Assembly (NCBI GenBank): GCA_023255415.1
Contig: JALRIN010000017.1
Span: forward strand, 1 to 54,185
Direction: 5' to 3'
Source of the DNA: Cypionkella sp.
GTDB taxonomy: Bacteria > Pseudomonadota > Alphaproteobacteria > Rhodobacterales > Rhodobacteraceae
Length of the DNA: 54,185 nt
Part shown: piece by piece, positions 9,128 to 17,038 of the stretch
How the letters are laid out: each line of letters starts with the position of its first letter
How positions within the stretch are numbered: the first letter of the stretch is position 1
Program-made: the position numbers and the translations under genes
Notes under the pieces: generated by a model
Told to the model about the DNA's origin: nothing
What the model saw: only the letters and a program-made list of their open reading frames with translations
Databases searched by the model: none

Positions 9128-9649
9128 ATGGCAGGCGTCAACAAGGTGATCATCGTCGGCAATCTTGGCCGCGACCCAGAAGTGCGGTCCTTTCCAAATG
9201 GCGGCAAGGTGGTCAACCTGCGCATTGCCACTTCGGAAACCTGGCGCGACAAGGCCAGCGGCGAGCGTAAAGAACGCACCGAATGGCATTCCGTCGCGAT
9301 TTTCAACGAGGCTTTGGGCAAGATCGCCGAGCAATATTTGCGCAAAGGCTCGACCGTCTATATCGAAGGCCAGTTGGAAACCCGCAAATGGCAAGACCAA
9401 TCGGGGGCTGATCGCTATACCACCGAAGTCGTGTTGCGCCAGTATCGCGGTGAATTGACCCTGCTGGGCGGGCGTGACGGCGGCAATTCGGGCGGCGGCG
9501 GTGGCGGCTATGAAGAGCGTGGCGGCTATGAGGATATGGGCGGCTCTGGTGGCAGCTCGGGCGGTTACGGCGCGCGCAGCGGCGGGGCCTCGGGCGGCGG
9601 CGGTGGCGGCGGTGGCCGTTCGGATATGGACGACGAAATCCCGTTCTGA
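9128..9649 (+). CDS. ssb: Single-stranded DNA-binding protein
   Basis: This 173-residue protein has an N-terminal OB fold (residues 1 to about 110: MAGVNKVIIVGNLGRDPEV, then LRIATSETWRDKASGERKER). A glycine-rich flexible linker follows, ending in the acidic tip MDDEIPF that docks SSB partners such as RecQ, PriA and Exo I. It protects single-stranded DNA during replication, recombination and repair. The start at 9128 follows ACGGAG at good spacing and fits the conserved N-terminus; the frame is open upstream but those residues do not belong to the family. A strong terminator follows. Confidence 0.96.
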   Translation: MAGVNKVIIVGNLGRDPEVRSFPNGGKVVNLRIATSETWRDKASGERKERTEWHSVAIFNEALGKIAEQYLRKGSTVYIEGQLETRKWQDQSGADRYTTEVVLRQYRGELTLLGGRDGGNSGGGGGGYEERGGYEDMGGSGGSSGGYGARSGGASGGGGGGGGRSDMDDEIPF

Positions 9650-9667
9650 GCCAAAACCCCAAGATTT

Positions 9668-9700
9668 ACGCCGCCCGCCCATAAGGCCGGCGGCGTTTTT
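9668..9700 (+). terminator. Rho-independent terminator of ssb
   Basis: The stem ACGCCGCC (9668-9675) pairs with GGCGGCGT (9689-9696), with a 13-base loop, and runs directly into five T residues (9696-9700). It starts 19 bases after the ssb stop codon. Confidence 0.85.
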
Positions 9701-9711
9701 CATGCAAGCAC

Positions 9712-9770
9712 TAGACCTTGGCGGATAATTCCCTATATATTTGGTCAACAACTAAATCCCACCGACCAAA
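9712..9770 (+). promoter_or_regulatory. Putative promoter and inverted repeat upstream of sufT-like gene
   Basis: A possible -35 TAGACC (9712-9717) and -10 TATATA (9734-9739) are separated by 16 bases. The predicted start site falls at the edge of an inverted repeat TTTGGTC (9740-9746) / GACCAAA (9764-9770), spaced 17 bases. The repeat overlaps the expected start site and untranslated leader, a position suited to repression, for example by an iron or Fe-S responsive regulator. The regulator is not identifiable from sequence. Confidence 0.4.
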
Positions 9771-9780
9771 TGAGCCAAAA

Positions 9781-10143
9781 ATGACCCAGTCGCAAAATCC
9801 GGTCGAGGGCGCGCCCCTGATCCGCCCTTCGACCACAGAGCATCCGCTTTACGAAGCGGTGGTCGAGGCCTGCCGCACGGTCTATGATCCTGAAATCCCG
9901 GTGAATGTCTTTGATCTGGGGCTGGTCTATACCATCGACATCAATGCCGAGAACGAGGTCGAAATCCTGATGACCCTGACCGCCCCTGGCTGCCCAGTGG
10001 CGGGCGAGATGCCCGGTTGGCTGCAAGACGCCGTTGAACCCGTTGCAGGGATCAAGCAGGTCAACGTTGGCATGACCTTTGACCCACCTTGGGGCATGGA
10101 GATGATGTCAGACGAAGCCCGGCTTGAAATGGGCTTTATGTAG
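9781..10143 (+). CDS. sufT: SufT-like DUF59/MIP18-family Fe-S assembly protein
   Basis: This 120-residue protein consists almost wholly of the DUF59 (MIP18) domain: YDPEIPVNVFDLGLVYTIDI, then MTLTAPGCPVAGEMPGWL with the single conserved cysteine of the family, and NVGMTFDPPWGMEMMSDEAR. SufT proteins help Fe-S cluster maturation in SUF-type systems. The start at 9781 is chosen because the domain begins soon after; the ribosome site is weak (no clear GGAG). The next gene, an A-type Fe-S carrier, starts 59 bases later and supports the role. The main suf operon (sufBCDS) is not in this window. PaaD of phenylacetate oxidation shares the domain but lacks this context. Confidence 0.85.
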   Translation: MTQSQNPVEGAPLIRPSTTEHPLYEAVVEACRTVYDPEIPVNVFDLGLVYTIDINAENEVEILMTLTAPGCPVAGEMPGWLQDAVEPVAGIKQVNVGMTFDPPWGMEMMSDEARLEMGFM

Positions 10144-10202
10144 GGCTTGAGCCTGCACCCGCGCAGACCTATCTTAAGCGTATCGCGATAAGGATAAACA
10201 CC

Positions 10203-10553
10203 ATGTTCGGCATTCCCGGAAAAGCGGCCGTCACCCTCACCCCAATTGCAGCCAAGCATATCGCCCAGCTGATGTCGAAACAGGGCGTGCAGGGGCTGCG
10301 CATTGGCGTGAAAAAGGGTGGCTGCGCTGGCATGGAATACACCATGGATTACGTGGCCGAGGTCAATCCGCTGGACGAGGTGGTGGAACAAGACGGCGCG
10401 CGGGTGATGATTGCACCGATGGCGCAGATGTTCCTGTTTGGCACCCAGATCGACTACGAGGTCGATCTGCTGCAAGCGGGGTTCAAGTTCAATAACCCCA
10501 ATGTCGCCGAAGCCTGCGGCTGCGGCGAGTCGATCAAGTTCAAAGACGCCTAA
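10203..10553 (+). CDS. A-type iron-sulfur cluster carrier (IscA/SufA/HesB family)
   Basis: This 116-residue protein has the three family cysteines: one in KKGGCAGMEYTMD and two in the C-terminal ACGCGESI. A-type carriers bind Fe-S clusters or iron and pass clusters to target apoproteins. AAGGA lies 8-10 bases upstream of the ATG. A 10-bp palindrome TATCGCGATA (10181-10190) sits in the leader just upstream. It is paired with the sufT-like gene and probably co-transcribed. SufA and IscA cannot be separated from sequence alone; the SUF-type neighbour favours SufA. Confidence 0.9.
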   Translation: MFGIPGKAAVTLTPIAAKHIAQLMSKQGVQGLRIGVKKGGCAGMEYTMDYVAEVNPLDEVVEQDGARVMIAPMAQMFLFGTQIDYEVDLLQAGFKFNNPNVAEACGCGESIKFKDA

Positions 10554-10632
10554 GCGCGGTTTTGCACCGCCAGCCCTTGTCACTTGGGGTTTGCTTCGCT
10601 AGCCTAAGCGCAAACAGTACAAGGGCGCAAAT

Positions 10633-11376
10633 ATGAAAAGGCTGGCAGCAGGCAATTGGAAGATGAACGGCAGCTTGGCCGCTTTGGCCGAGGTTGAAGC
10701 GCTGATCGCAGCCCACCCTGCCCCTGCCTGCGATATGCTGCTCTGCCCGCCCACGCCCCTGATCGCGGCGATGGCTGCACGCGCACAAGGCTCTGCCTTG
10801 CAGGTCGGCGGCCAAGATTGCCACCAAAACACCAGCGGCGCGCATACCGGCGATGTCGCCGCCGCGATGCTGGCCGAGGCAGGCGCAAGCCATGTCATCC
10901 TTGGCCATTCCGAACGCCGCGCCGATCACGGTGAAAGCTCGGATCTGGTGCGGCAAAAGGCAGAAGCAGCCCTTGCCGCAGGTCTGATCGCTGTGGTCTG
11001 TCTGGGCGAGACCGAAGCCGAGCGCGACGCGGGTGCCACGCTTGCGGTGATTGGCGAGCAGCTTGATGCCTCGCTTCCCGCAAGCAGCACAGCGGCGACT
11101 GTGGTGATCGCCTATGAACCGGTCTGGGCCATTGGCACCGGCCGCACCCCGACCCTTGCGCAGATCGCCGAGGTGCACGGATTTTTGCGCGCACGCCTTG
11201 TCGGGCTGATCGGGGCCGAGGCTAAGGGCCTGCGCCTGCTTTACGGCGGATCGGTCAAACCCTCGAATGCAGCCGAGATCTTTGCCCTGCCCGAGGTCGA
11301 TGGCGCGCTTGTCGGCGGTGCCAGCCTCAAGGCCGCCGATTTCGGCGCTATTGTCGCAGCCCTAAGCGCCGCCTAA
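10633..11376 (+). CDS. tpiA: Triosephosphate isomerase
   Basis: This 247-residue cytoplasmic (beta/alpha)8 barrel interconverts dihydroxyacetone phosphate and glyceraldehyde 3-phosphate. All catalytic elements are present: Lys10 in AGNWKMNG, the electrophilic His in LGHSERR, the base Glu in AYEPVWAIGTG (which also begins the mobile loop 6) and the phosphate-binding LYGGSVKP and GALVGGASL. Length is typical (about 250). AAGGG lies upstream of the ATG. A 9-bp hairpin covers the stop codon. The preceding Fe-S carrier gene ends 79 bases earlier. Confidence 0.96.
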   Translation: MKRLAAGNWKMNGSLAALAEVEALIAAHPAPACDMLLCPPTPLIAAMAARAQGSALQVGGQDCHQNTSGAHTGDVAAAMLAEAGASHVILGHSERRADHGESSDLVRQKAEAALAAGLIAVVCLGETEAERDAGATLAVIGEQLDASLPASSTAATVVIAYEPVWAIGTGRTPTLAQIAEVHGFLRARLVGLIGAEAKGLRLLYGGSVKPSNAAEIFALPEVDGALVGGASLKAADFGAIVAALSAA

Positions 11377-11385
11377 GCGGCGCTT
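11364..11385 (+). terminator. Terminator-like hairpin over the tpiA stop codon
   Basis: AAGCGCCGC (11364-11372) pairs perfectly with GCGGCGCTT (11377-11385) around a CTAA loop that contains the TAA stop of tpiA. There is no T run after it, so it may be a weak or factor-dependent terminator, or a 3'-end stabiliser of the mRNA. Confidence 0.5.
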
Positions 11386-11460
11386 GCGACGCTGTGATGT
11401 CGGCTTTGGCACAGCCATCTGCGCCCGCCCTGCCCTAGGCTTGGGGCAAAAGGAAATCCC

Positions 11461-12405
11461 ATGTCGATCACCTCTGCGCCGCAAGGCGGGCTTTCGGGCA
11501 CTTTGGCGGCAAATCTGATTTGCTCGGCCTCGATGCTGCTTTGGGCGGCGGGCTTGCCTGCAGCGCAAACCTTGATGCCGCATGTGCCGCCGCTGCTGCT
11601 GGCGGCCGCGCGGATCGGGCTGTCGGGGCTGTTTTTGCTGCCAATCTGGTGGCTGATCGACGGCCGCAAAGCAGTTTTATCTGCCAATTGGGGCAAAGGC
11701 TGCCTGATCGGCGGCGCGGGCTTTGCGCTTGGGGCCTATCTGATGACGGTGGGGCAAAGCATGACCGGCCCTGTCACCGTGGCGGTGATCGCGGCCAGCA
11801 TGCCGGTGGTCGGCATTGCAATCGAGGTGTTGCTGGACGGGCGCCGTCTGACCGCGGGGCTGCTGCTGGGCGGGCTGTTATCGCTGGCGGGTGGCTTTAT
11901 CGTGGTCACAGGCGCGCCGGGCGAGGCAGGCATCGGATTGGGCCTTGGCGCGCTGTTCTGCTTTGGCTCGGTGCTGGCCTTCACACTTGGTTCGCGCTGG
12001 GCGGTGACGTCTTTTCCTGATCTGACCGCGATTGGCCGCACCACTGTCACGCTGGCAGGGGCCGCGATCTCTATCCTGATCGTGGCGCTGGGATCTCTGG
12101 TCACCGGCGGCGCGCAGCCCGATTGGGCAGCGCTTGGCTGGATCGATTTCGGCGCGCTGATCTTCTATTCGGTCAGCGGCATGGCGATTTCGCAACTGCT
12201 GTGGATCTATGCCGTGGGCCGGCTTGGCATTGGATTGTCATCCTTGCATATCAACACCACTCCGTTTTATGTGATGTTGATCGTCTTTGCCTTTGGCGGC
12301 GCATGGAGCTGGGGCCAAGCCGTCTCCGCAGCCCTTGTAGGGCTTGGCGTGCTGATCGCCCAAGGCCTGATCCCGCTGCCGGGACACCGCAAGAAACAGG
12401 CATAA
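11461..12405 (+). CDS. EamA-family (DMT superfamily) membrane transporter
   Basis: This 314-residue protein has about ten membrane helices arranged as two EamA repeats (about residues 15-145 and 160-300). Helix-like stretches include GLFLLPIWWLIDG, LLGGLLSLAGGFIVVTGAPG and LVGLGVLIAQGLIPLPG. Family members export metabolites such as amino acids or drugs, or act as nucleotide-sugar transporters; the substrate cannot be predicted here. AAGGAAA lies upstream of the ATG. A cytochrome P450 gene begins 4 bases after its stop, so the two are translationally coupled and may work on one compound. Confidence 0.85.
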   Translation: MSITSAPQGGLSGTLAANLICSASMLLWAAGLPAAQTLMPHVPPLLLAAARIGLSGLFLLPIWWLIDGRKAVLSANWGKGCLIGGAGFALGAYLMTVGQSMTGPVTVAVIAASMPVVGIAIEVLLDGRRLTAGLLLGGLLSLAGGFIVVTGAPGEAGIGLGLGALFCFGSVLAFTLGSRWAVTSFPDLTAIGRTTVTLAGAAISILIVALGSLVTGGAQPDWAALGWIDFGALIFYSVSGMAISQLLWIYAVGRLGIGLSSLHINTTPFYVMLIVFAFGGAWSWGQAVSAALVGLGVLIAQGLIPLPGHRKKQA

Positions 12406-12409
12406 CCGC

Positions 12410-13585
12410 ATGAAATCTTTGTCTCAATCGCCATTAGACCCCACCTTCGTGCAAAACCCCTATCCGTTCTACGAGACCGCGCGCCGCCACGGCCCGTTCT
12501 TTCACTGGGCCGATTACGATGCCATCGCCACCCCCAATGCCGCCGCCTGCGCCGCGATCTTTCGCGACCGCCGCTTTGGCCGCGAAGCCCCTGCCGAACG
12601 CGCACCCAAGATTCCACCGCATCTGGCGCCCTTTTACGCGGTCGAGGCGCATTCGATGCTGGAGCTTGAACCGCCGCGCCACACCCGCCTGCGCGGCCTT
12701 GTGCTGCGCGCCTTCACCTCGCGCCGGATCCAGGCACTTGCGCCCGAAATCGCGGCCTTGTCGCATGCGTTGATTGACGCCTTCCCGCAAAGCGAATTTG
12801 ATCTGCTGCAGCATTTCGCACAAAAGCTTCCCGTGATCATCATTGCACGGCTGCTGGGCGTGCCAGAAACCATGTCCGATGATCTGCTGCGCTGGTCCAA
12901 TGCCATGGTCGGCATGTATATGGCAGGCCGCGACCGCGCCCGCGAAGACCGCGCGGTCGCGGCAACCGAGGCCTTCGTGGCCTTTCTGCGCGGCTATATC
13001 GAGGCCCGCCGTACTGAGCCGCGCGATGATCTGATCACCGCCCTGATCGCGGCCGAAGAAACTGGCGAGAAACTTAGCACAGACGAGCTGATCACCACCT
13101 GCATCCTCTTGCTGAACGCAGGCCACGAGGCCACGGTGCACACAATCGGCAACGGCGTGAAAACCCTGCTCGAAACCGGAAACACCATTACTCCCGAAAC
13201 CGCCGAGGCCTGTAGCGAAGAAATCCTACGCTTTGATCCTGCGCTGCATATTTTCACCCGCTGGGCCTATGAAGATGTCGAAGTGATGGGACAAAGGTTT
13301 GCACGCGGCGATCAAGTCTCCTTGCTGCTGGCTGCCGCCAACCGCGACCCCGGTGTTTGGGAAGACCCCGCAAGCTTTCACCCCAACCGCAGCCCAAAAG
13401 CCCATGTCAGCTTTGGCGGCGGTCTGCACTTTTGTGTAGGCGCCCCTTTGGCGCGGCTCGAACTGCAAATCGCCTTGCCGATCTTATTCCAACGCCTGCC
13501 AAAGCTGCGCCTGACCGCTCTGCCGATCTATGCAGATGTCTATCACTTTCATGGCCTGAAGTCCTTGATGCTGCGTGCAGATTAG
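12410..13585 (+). CDS. Cytochrome P450
   Basis: This 391-residue soluble bacterial P450 shows the I-helix oxygen-activation motif AGHEAT, the K-helix ExxR in EEILRFDP and the haem-binding loop FGGGLHFCVGAPLARLE with the axial Cys342. Length is typical of class I bacterial P450s, which need a ferredoxin and a ferredoxin reductase; no ferredoxin gene is adjacent. It begins 4 bases after an EamA transporter gene. The substrate is unknown. A cluster of dispersed repeats follows the stop codon. Confidence 0.92.
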   Translation: MKSLSQSPLDPTFVQNPYPFYETARRHGPFFHWADYDAIATPNAAACAAIFRDRRFGREAPAERAPKIPPHLAPFYAVEAHSMLELEPPRHTRLRGLVLRAFTSRRIQALAPEIAALSHALIDAFPQSEFDLLQHFAQKLPVIIIARLLGVPETMSDDLLRWSNAMVGMYMAGRDRAREDRAVAATEAFVAFLRGYIEARRTEPRDDLITALIAAEETGEKLSTDELITTCILLLNAGHEATVHTIGNGVKTLLETGNTITPETAEACSEEILRFDPALHIFTRWAYEDVEVMGQRFARGDQVSLLLAAANRDPGVWEDPASFHPNRSPKAHVSFGGGLHFCVGAPLARLELQIALPILFQRLPKLRLTALPIYADVYHFHGLKSLMLRAD

Positions 13586-13683
13586 GGGCTCTGCCCCTCG
13601 GCTTCGCCTCACCCCGGGATATTTTCACCAAGATGAAAGCTCTTTCGCCTTGGCAAAATATCCTCGGGGGGAGGCCAAAGGCC
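13585..13683. repeat. Dispersed intergenic repeats, head-to-head copies 2 and 3
   Basis: Between the P450 stop and the 3' end of the lrp-type gene lie a GGGGC-TCT-GCCCC hairpin (13585-13597), a minus-strand copy of the repeat core (13612-13639) and a degenerate plus-strand copy (13640-13671). A short GGCC-AAA-GGCC hairpin ends the stretch (13673-13683). The two cores face each other, so the region can form a large imperfect cruciform. It lies between convergent genes and may serve as a bidirectional terminator. Confidence 0.7.
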
Positions 13684-13708
13684 TTGGGGGGCAGACAGCT
13701 CCCCGCTT

Positions 13709-14170
13709 TCACAGCGGCAGCGCGGTGGTGGATTTGATTTCTTCCATGCTGAGCAAGGCGGTGACATTGAAAATTTTCACTTCGGAAATCAGTGCCTGAT
13801 AAAACAAATCATAGGCACGGGCGTTTTTGACCCGGACTTTCAGCAGATAGTCTATGTCACCCGCCAGCCGGTGCGCTTCCAGCACTTCAGGGCGCGCACG
13901 CAGGACTTGCAGGAATTTGCCCTGCCATTCAGCCTCGTGTTCGCTGGTGCGAATAAGCACAAAGAAGCAGGCCTCGAGCCCAAGACTTTCGGCGTCAAGC
14001 AGGGCGGTTTGTTTCAGGATCACCTTTTGCTCGCGCATGCGGCGGATGCGATTCCAAACTGGGGTTTTCGAGGAGCCAACTTTGCGGGCGATCTCGTCGA
14101 GAGATTGCGCAGCATCCTCTTGCAGCTCGGTCAGAATTTTCCGGTCTAGATCATCGAGTTGGGTTACCAT
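13709..14170 (-). CDS. Lrp/AsnC-family transcriptional regulator
   Basis: This 153-residue protein has an N-terminal helix-turn-helix (LDDLDRKILTELQEDAAQSL, then IARKVGSSKTPVWNRIRRM) and a C-terminal RAM ligand-binding domain. The pattern ARPEVLEAHRLAGDIDYLLK is the Lrp signature for effector binding and oligomerisation. It is divergent from the SUMT-cys operon with a 138-base intergenic region that contains an Lrp-like site, so it probably controls the sulfate assimilation operon and itself. The effector could be a sulfur compound or amino acid; this is inference. Confidence 0.9.
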   Translation of the reverse strand: MVTQLDDLDRKILTELQEDAAQSLDEIARKVGSSKTPVWNRIRRMREQKVILKQTALLDAESLGLEACFFVLIRTSEHEAEWQGKFLQVLRARPEVLEAHRLAGDIDYLLKVRVKNARAYDLFYQALISEVKIFNVTALLSMEEIKSTTALPL

Positions 14171-14261
14171 TCGCCAAACCTCTGCTGTTTTGGGATCACA
14201 TCCCGAATTGCAACAATATCAGAACATAAATCCTTATTGGCAAGGGTATATGGCGCAATTA

Positions 14262-14276
14262 CAGGAAAATATTCTA
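14262..14276. promoter_or_regulatory. Lrp-like binding site between the lrp-type gene and the cys operon
   Basis: CAGGAAAATATTCTA matches the E. coli Lrp consensus YAGHAWATTWTDCTR at 13 of 15 positions by my count. It lies 32 bases before the ATG of the SUMT gene in an AT-rich stretch of otherwise GC-rich DNA, and upstream of the divergent Lrp/AsnC gene. Position and symmetry suggest direct control of the sulfur operon by the neighbouring regulator. Confidence 0.5.
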
Positions 14277-14308
14277 TATTACCCCTCGTAGATAACAGGG
14301 GTAGCCAG

Positions 14309-15073
14309 ATGACCGCTTTGCCAAACCTTTCGATTGATCCGGTCAATGTGACCTTTGTGGGCGCGGGTCCGGGGGCTGCGGCGCATCTGACGCTTGGGGC
14401 TTATCAGGCGCTACAAACGGCAGAGGTGGTGATCCATGATCGGTTGGTGGGGGCGGAGGTTTTGGCGCTGATCCCAGCCTCGGCCCGTTTGATTGACATG
14501 GGCAAAGCGGGCTTTGGCCTATCGGCCACGCAAGAGGACATAAACGCCTGCCTTGTGACGCAGGCGCTGAGCGGGGCGCGGGTGGTGCGGCTGAAGGGTG
14601 GCGATTGCGGCATCTTTGGCCGCCTGGATGAAGAGATCGAGGCGTTGGAGGCGGCGGGGCTGTCCTTTGCCATTCTGCCGGGGTTAACCTCGGCCACGGT
14701 TGCAGCCGCTACGATCGGGCAAAGCCTGACGCGACGCGGCCGCAACGCAGCCCTACGGATTTTGACCGGCCACGATATGGCAGGCTTTGCCGAGCAGGAT
14801 TGGGCCGGGCTTGCGCGCAAAGGCGAGGTTGCCGCGATCTATATGGGAAAGAAATCAGCGCGCTTTATTCAAGGCCGCCTGATGATGCATGGCGCGGCCG
14901 CTGACACAGCTGTCAGCCTGATCGAGAACGTCTCGCGCCCAGATCAGCGGGTGATTGCCGCCAGTCTTGCCAGCCTGCCGCAAGCCGCAAGCGGGCTTAT
15001 GGGGCCTGCAGTGATCCTTTACGGCCTTGCTCCGCGCGCGGCCCTTGCAACCTTGAAAGAAGCCACAGCATGA
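14309..15073 (+). CDS. cobA: Uroporphyrinogen-III C-methyltransferase (SUMT)
   Basis: This 254-residue SAM-dependent tetrapyrrole methylase converts uroporphyrinogen III to precorrin-2, the precursor of siroheme (and of cobalamin). Family motifs are VTFVGAGPGAAAHLTLGAYQ near the N-terminus, VIHDRLV, RVVRLKGGDCGIFGR and LPGLTSATVAAA. It is the single-domain form without the CysG dehydrogenase/ferrochelatase part. The start at 14309 follows AGGGGT; the frame is open upstream but that part is intergenic. Its stop overlaps the next gene as ATGA. As first gene of the cys operon it probably supplies siroheme for the sulfite reductase encoded two genes later. Confidence 0.92.
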   Translation: MTALPNLSIDPVNVTFVGAGPGAAAHLTLGAYQALQTAEVVIHDRLVGAEVLALIPASARLIDMGKAGFGLSATQEDINACLVTQALSGARVVRLKGGDCGIFGRLDEEIEALEAAGLSFAILPGLTSATVAAATIGQSLTRRGRNAALRILTGHDMAGFAEQDWAGLARKGEVAAIYMGKKSARFIQGRLMMHGAAADTAVSLIENVSRPDQRVIAASLASLPQAASGLMGPAVILYGLAPRAALATLKEATA

Positions 15074-15375
15074 GCCGTTTTAGCCCAAAAGTCGTGACCG
15101 CCAATGATCTGCGCCTTGGCGATGTGGTCTATCTGACCGCTGATGATCAATGGACGCGCCAGCATCATCTGGCCGAGTTGATCGAAGATGAAGCCCATGC
15201 GCAGCTGCGCGTTTTGCACGCCGCAGGCCAGCAGGCTTTGGTGGTGGGTGCCTATCTGGCCGATGCAAAGGCCGGCCCGATGGGTCCCGAGCCGCTGCAT
15301 TTTCGCGAGGTGTTTCGCACCCGTGGCCCCTCAAACTATGCCCATGGCAAGCAAGTGGATCTGCAAGATGTATAG
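15070..15375 (+). CDS. DUF2849 protein of the sulfite reductase operon
   Basis: This 101-residue soluble protein of the DUF2849 family is regularly found just upstream of cysI in alphaproteobacteria. Visible features are LRLGDVVYLTADDQWTRQ near the N-terminus and FREVFRTRGPSNYAHG at the end; there are no cysteines and no membrane segment. It overlaps SUMT by four bases (ATGA) and cysI by eight bases, so the three are translated in a coupled way. A role in sulfite reductase assembly or regulation is suggested by context only. Confidence 0.85.
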   Translation: MSRFSPKVVTANDLRLGDVVYLTADDQWTRQHHLAELIEDEAHAQLRVLHAAGQQALVVGAYLADAKAGPMGPEPLHFREVFRTRGPSNYAHGKQVDLQDV

Positions 15376-17038
15376 CTATTCCGATTTTGACGAAGCCTTT
15401 GTGCGCAACCGTGTGGCGCAATTTTCCGACCAGATCAGCCGCCGTCTGGATGGCAGCCTGACCGAGGACGAGTTTCGCCCGCTGCGGCTGATGAACGGGC
15501 TTTATCTGCAATTGCACGCCTATATGCTGCGGGTGGCGATCCCTTATGGCACGCTTTCGCCACGCCAGATGCATGCTTTGGCCGATATCGCCCAGACCTA
15601 TGACAAGGGCTATGGCCATTTCACCACACGGCAGAACATTCAGTTCAATTGGCCGAAGCTGCCCGAGGTGCCCGCGATCCTGTCGGCGCTGGCCGATGTC
15701 GAGATGCATGCGATCCAGACCTCGGGCAATACCGTGCGCAATGTCACGGCTGATCATTTTGCAGGTGCTGCGGCTGATGAGATCGAGGACCCCCGCCCCT
15801 ATGCCGAACTGCTGCGGCAATGGTCATCCGATCACCCCGAGTTTCAATTCCTGCCGCGCAAGTTCAAAATCGCCGTGACCGGCAGCCCGAACGACCGGGC
15901 GGTGACGCGCGCGCATGACATCGGCTTGCGGATGCAGCGCAATGGCGCTGGCGAAGTGGGCTTTGAGGTGATTGCAGGCGGCGGACTTGGCCGCACGCCG
16001 ATGCTGGGCTTTGTGATCCGCCCGTTCTTGCCGGTGGCCGATTTGCTGGCCTATGTCGAGGCGGTGCTTTCGGTCTATAACACTCTGGGACGGCGCGATA
16101 ATAAATATAAGGCCCGCATCAAGATCACTGTGCATGAAACCGGACGCGAGGAAATCACCCGCATGGTCGAGGCGCGCTTTGCCGAGATCAAGCCGCAGTT
16201 TGGCGGCGCGGATCAGCTGCTGCTGGCCGATATTCGCGCAGCCTTTGCGCCGCCAAAGTTTCGCTCGGCCCCGACCATTGGCTACGAGGCGGCGCGCAGC
16301 AAAGACCCCGTCTTCCGCGCTTGGGCCGATACCAACCTTGCCCCACACCGCCACCCCGATTATGCCATCGTCACCGTCAGCCTGAAGGCGCATGGCCAAA
16401 CTCCCGGTGATGCGACGGCGGCACAGATGCACCGGCTGGCCGATCTGGCCGCGGCCTTCGGCCACAGCGATCTGCGCATCAGCCACGAGCAGAATGTGAT
16501 CTTGCCACATGTGCATAAATCAGATCTGGCTGCCCTGCACGCAGGCCTGTCCGAGGCGGGGCTTGCCACCGCCAATGTCGGCTTGATTTCCGATATCATC
16601 GCCTGCCCTGGTATGGATTATTGCGCGCTGGCCACGGCGCGCTCGATCCCGGTGGCGCAAGACATCGCGCTGCGGTTTGACGCGCTGAAGCTTGAACATG
16701 ACATCGGCCCGCTGAAGATCAAGATCTCGGGCTGCATCAATGCTTGCGGGCACCATCACATCGGCCATATCGGCATTCTGGGGCTGGATCGCGCCGGGGT
16801 GGAAAGCTATCAGTTCACGCTGGGCGGCGACGGCAGCCAAGATGCGGTGATCGGCGAAAAAACCGGACCCGGTTTCGCCTATGACCAGATCGTGCCCGCG
16901 ATCGAGCGGATTGTTTTGGCCTATCTGGATTTGCGCAGGTCGCAAGATGAGACGTTCTTGCAGACCTATCAGCGCCTTGGCATCGCCCCCTTCAAAGCGG
17001 CGCTTTACCCGCCCGAGGCGGTTGACGATGCCGCGTGA
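15368..17038 (+). CDS. cysI: Siroheme-dependent nitrite/sulfite reductase (hemoprotein subunit)
   Basis: This 556-residue protein of the nitrite/sulfite reductase family reduces sulfite to sulfide with six electrons. Two ferredoxin-like half domains and two siroheme/4Fe-4S domains are recognisable: GHFTTRQNIQFNWP (substrate and siroheme side), and the cluster cysteines C413 and C419 (ACPGMDYC) with C456 and C460 (GCINACGHHHIG). The start ATG lies inside the end of the DUF2849 gene. The adjacent APS reductase makes sulfite reduction far more likely than nitrite reduction. A ferredoxin-type electron donor is expected because no CysJ flavoprotein is encoded. Confidence 0.93.
   Translation: MYSYSDFDEAFVRNRVAQFSDQISRRLDGSLTEDEFRPLRLMNGLYLQLHAYMLRVAIPYGTLSPRQMHALADIAQTYDKGYGHFTTRQNIQFNWPKLPEVPAILSALADVEMHAIQTSGNTVRNVTADHFAGAAADEIEDPRPYAELLRQWSSDHPEFQFLPRKFKIAVTGSPNDRAVTRAHDIGLRMQRNGAGEVGFEVIAGGGLGRTPMLGFVIRPFLPVADLLAYVEAVLSVYNTLGRRDNKYKARIKITVHETGREEITRMVEARFAEIKPQFGGADQLLLADIRAAFAPPKFRSAPTIGYEAARSKDPVFRAWADTNLAPHRHPDYAIVTVSLKAHGQTPGDATAAQMHRLADLAAAFGHSDLRISHEQNVILPHVHKSDLAALHAGLSEAGLATANVGLISDIIACPGMDYCALATARSIPVAQDIALRFDALKLEHDIGPLKIKISGCINACGHHHIGHIGILGLDRAGVESYQFTLGGDGSQDAVIGEKTGPGFAYDQIVPAIERIVLAYLDLRRSQDETFLQTYQRLGIAPFKAALYPPEAVDDAA

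Noticed and set aside
15368..17038. Assimilatory nitrite reductase
   Set aside because: The family is shared, but the operon with APS reductase, SUMT, DUF934 and DUF2849 points to sulfite reduction.
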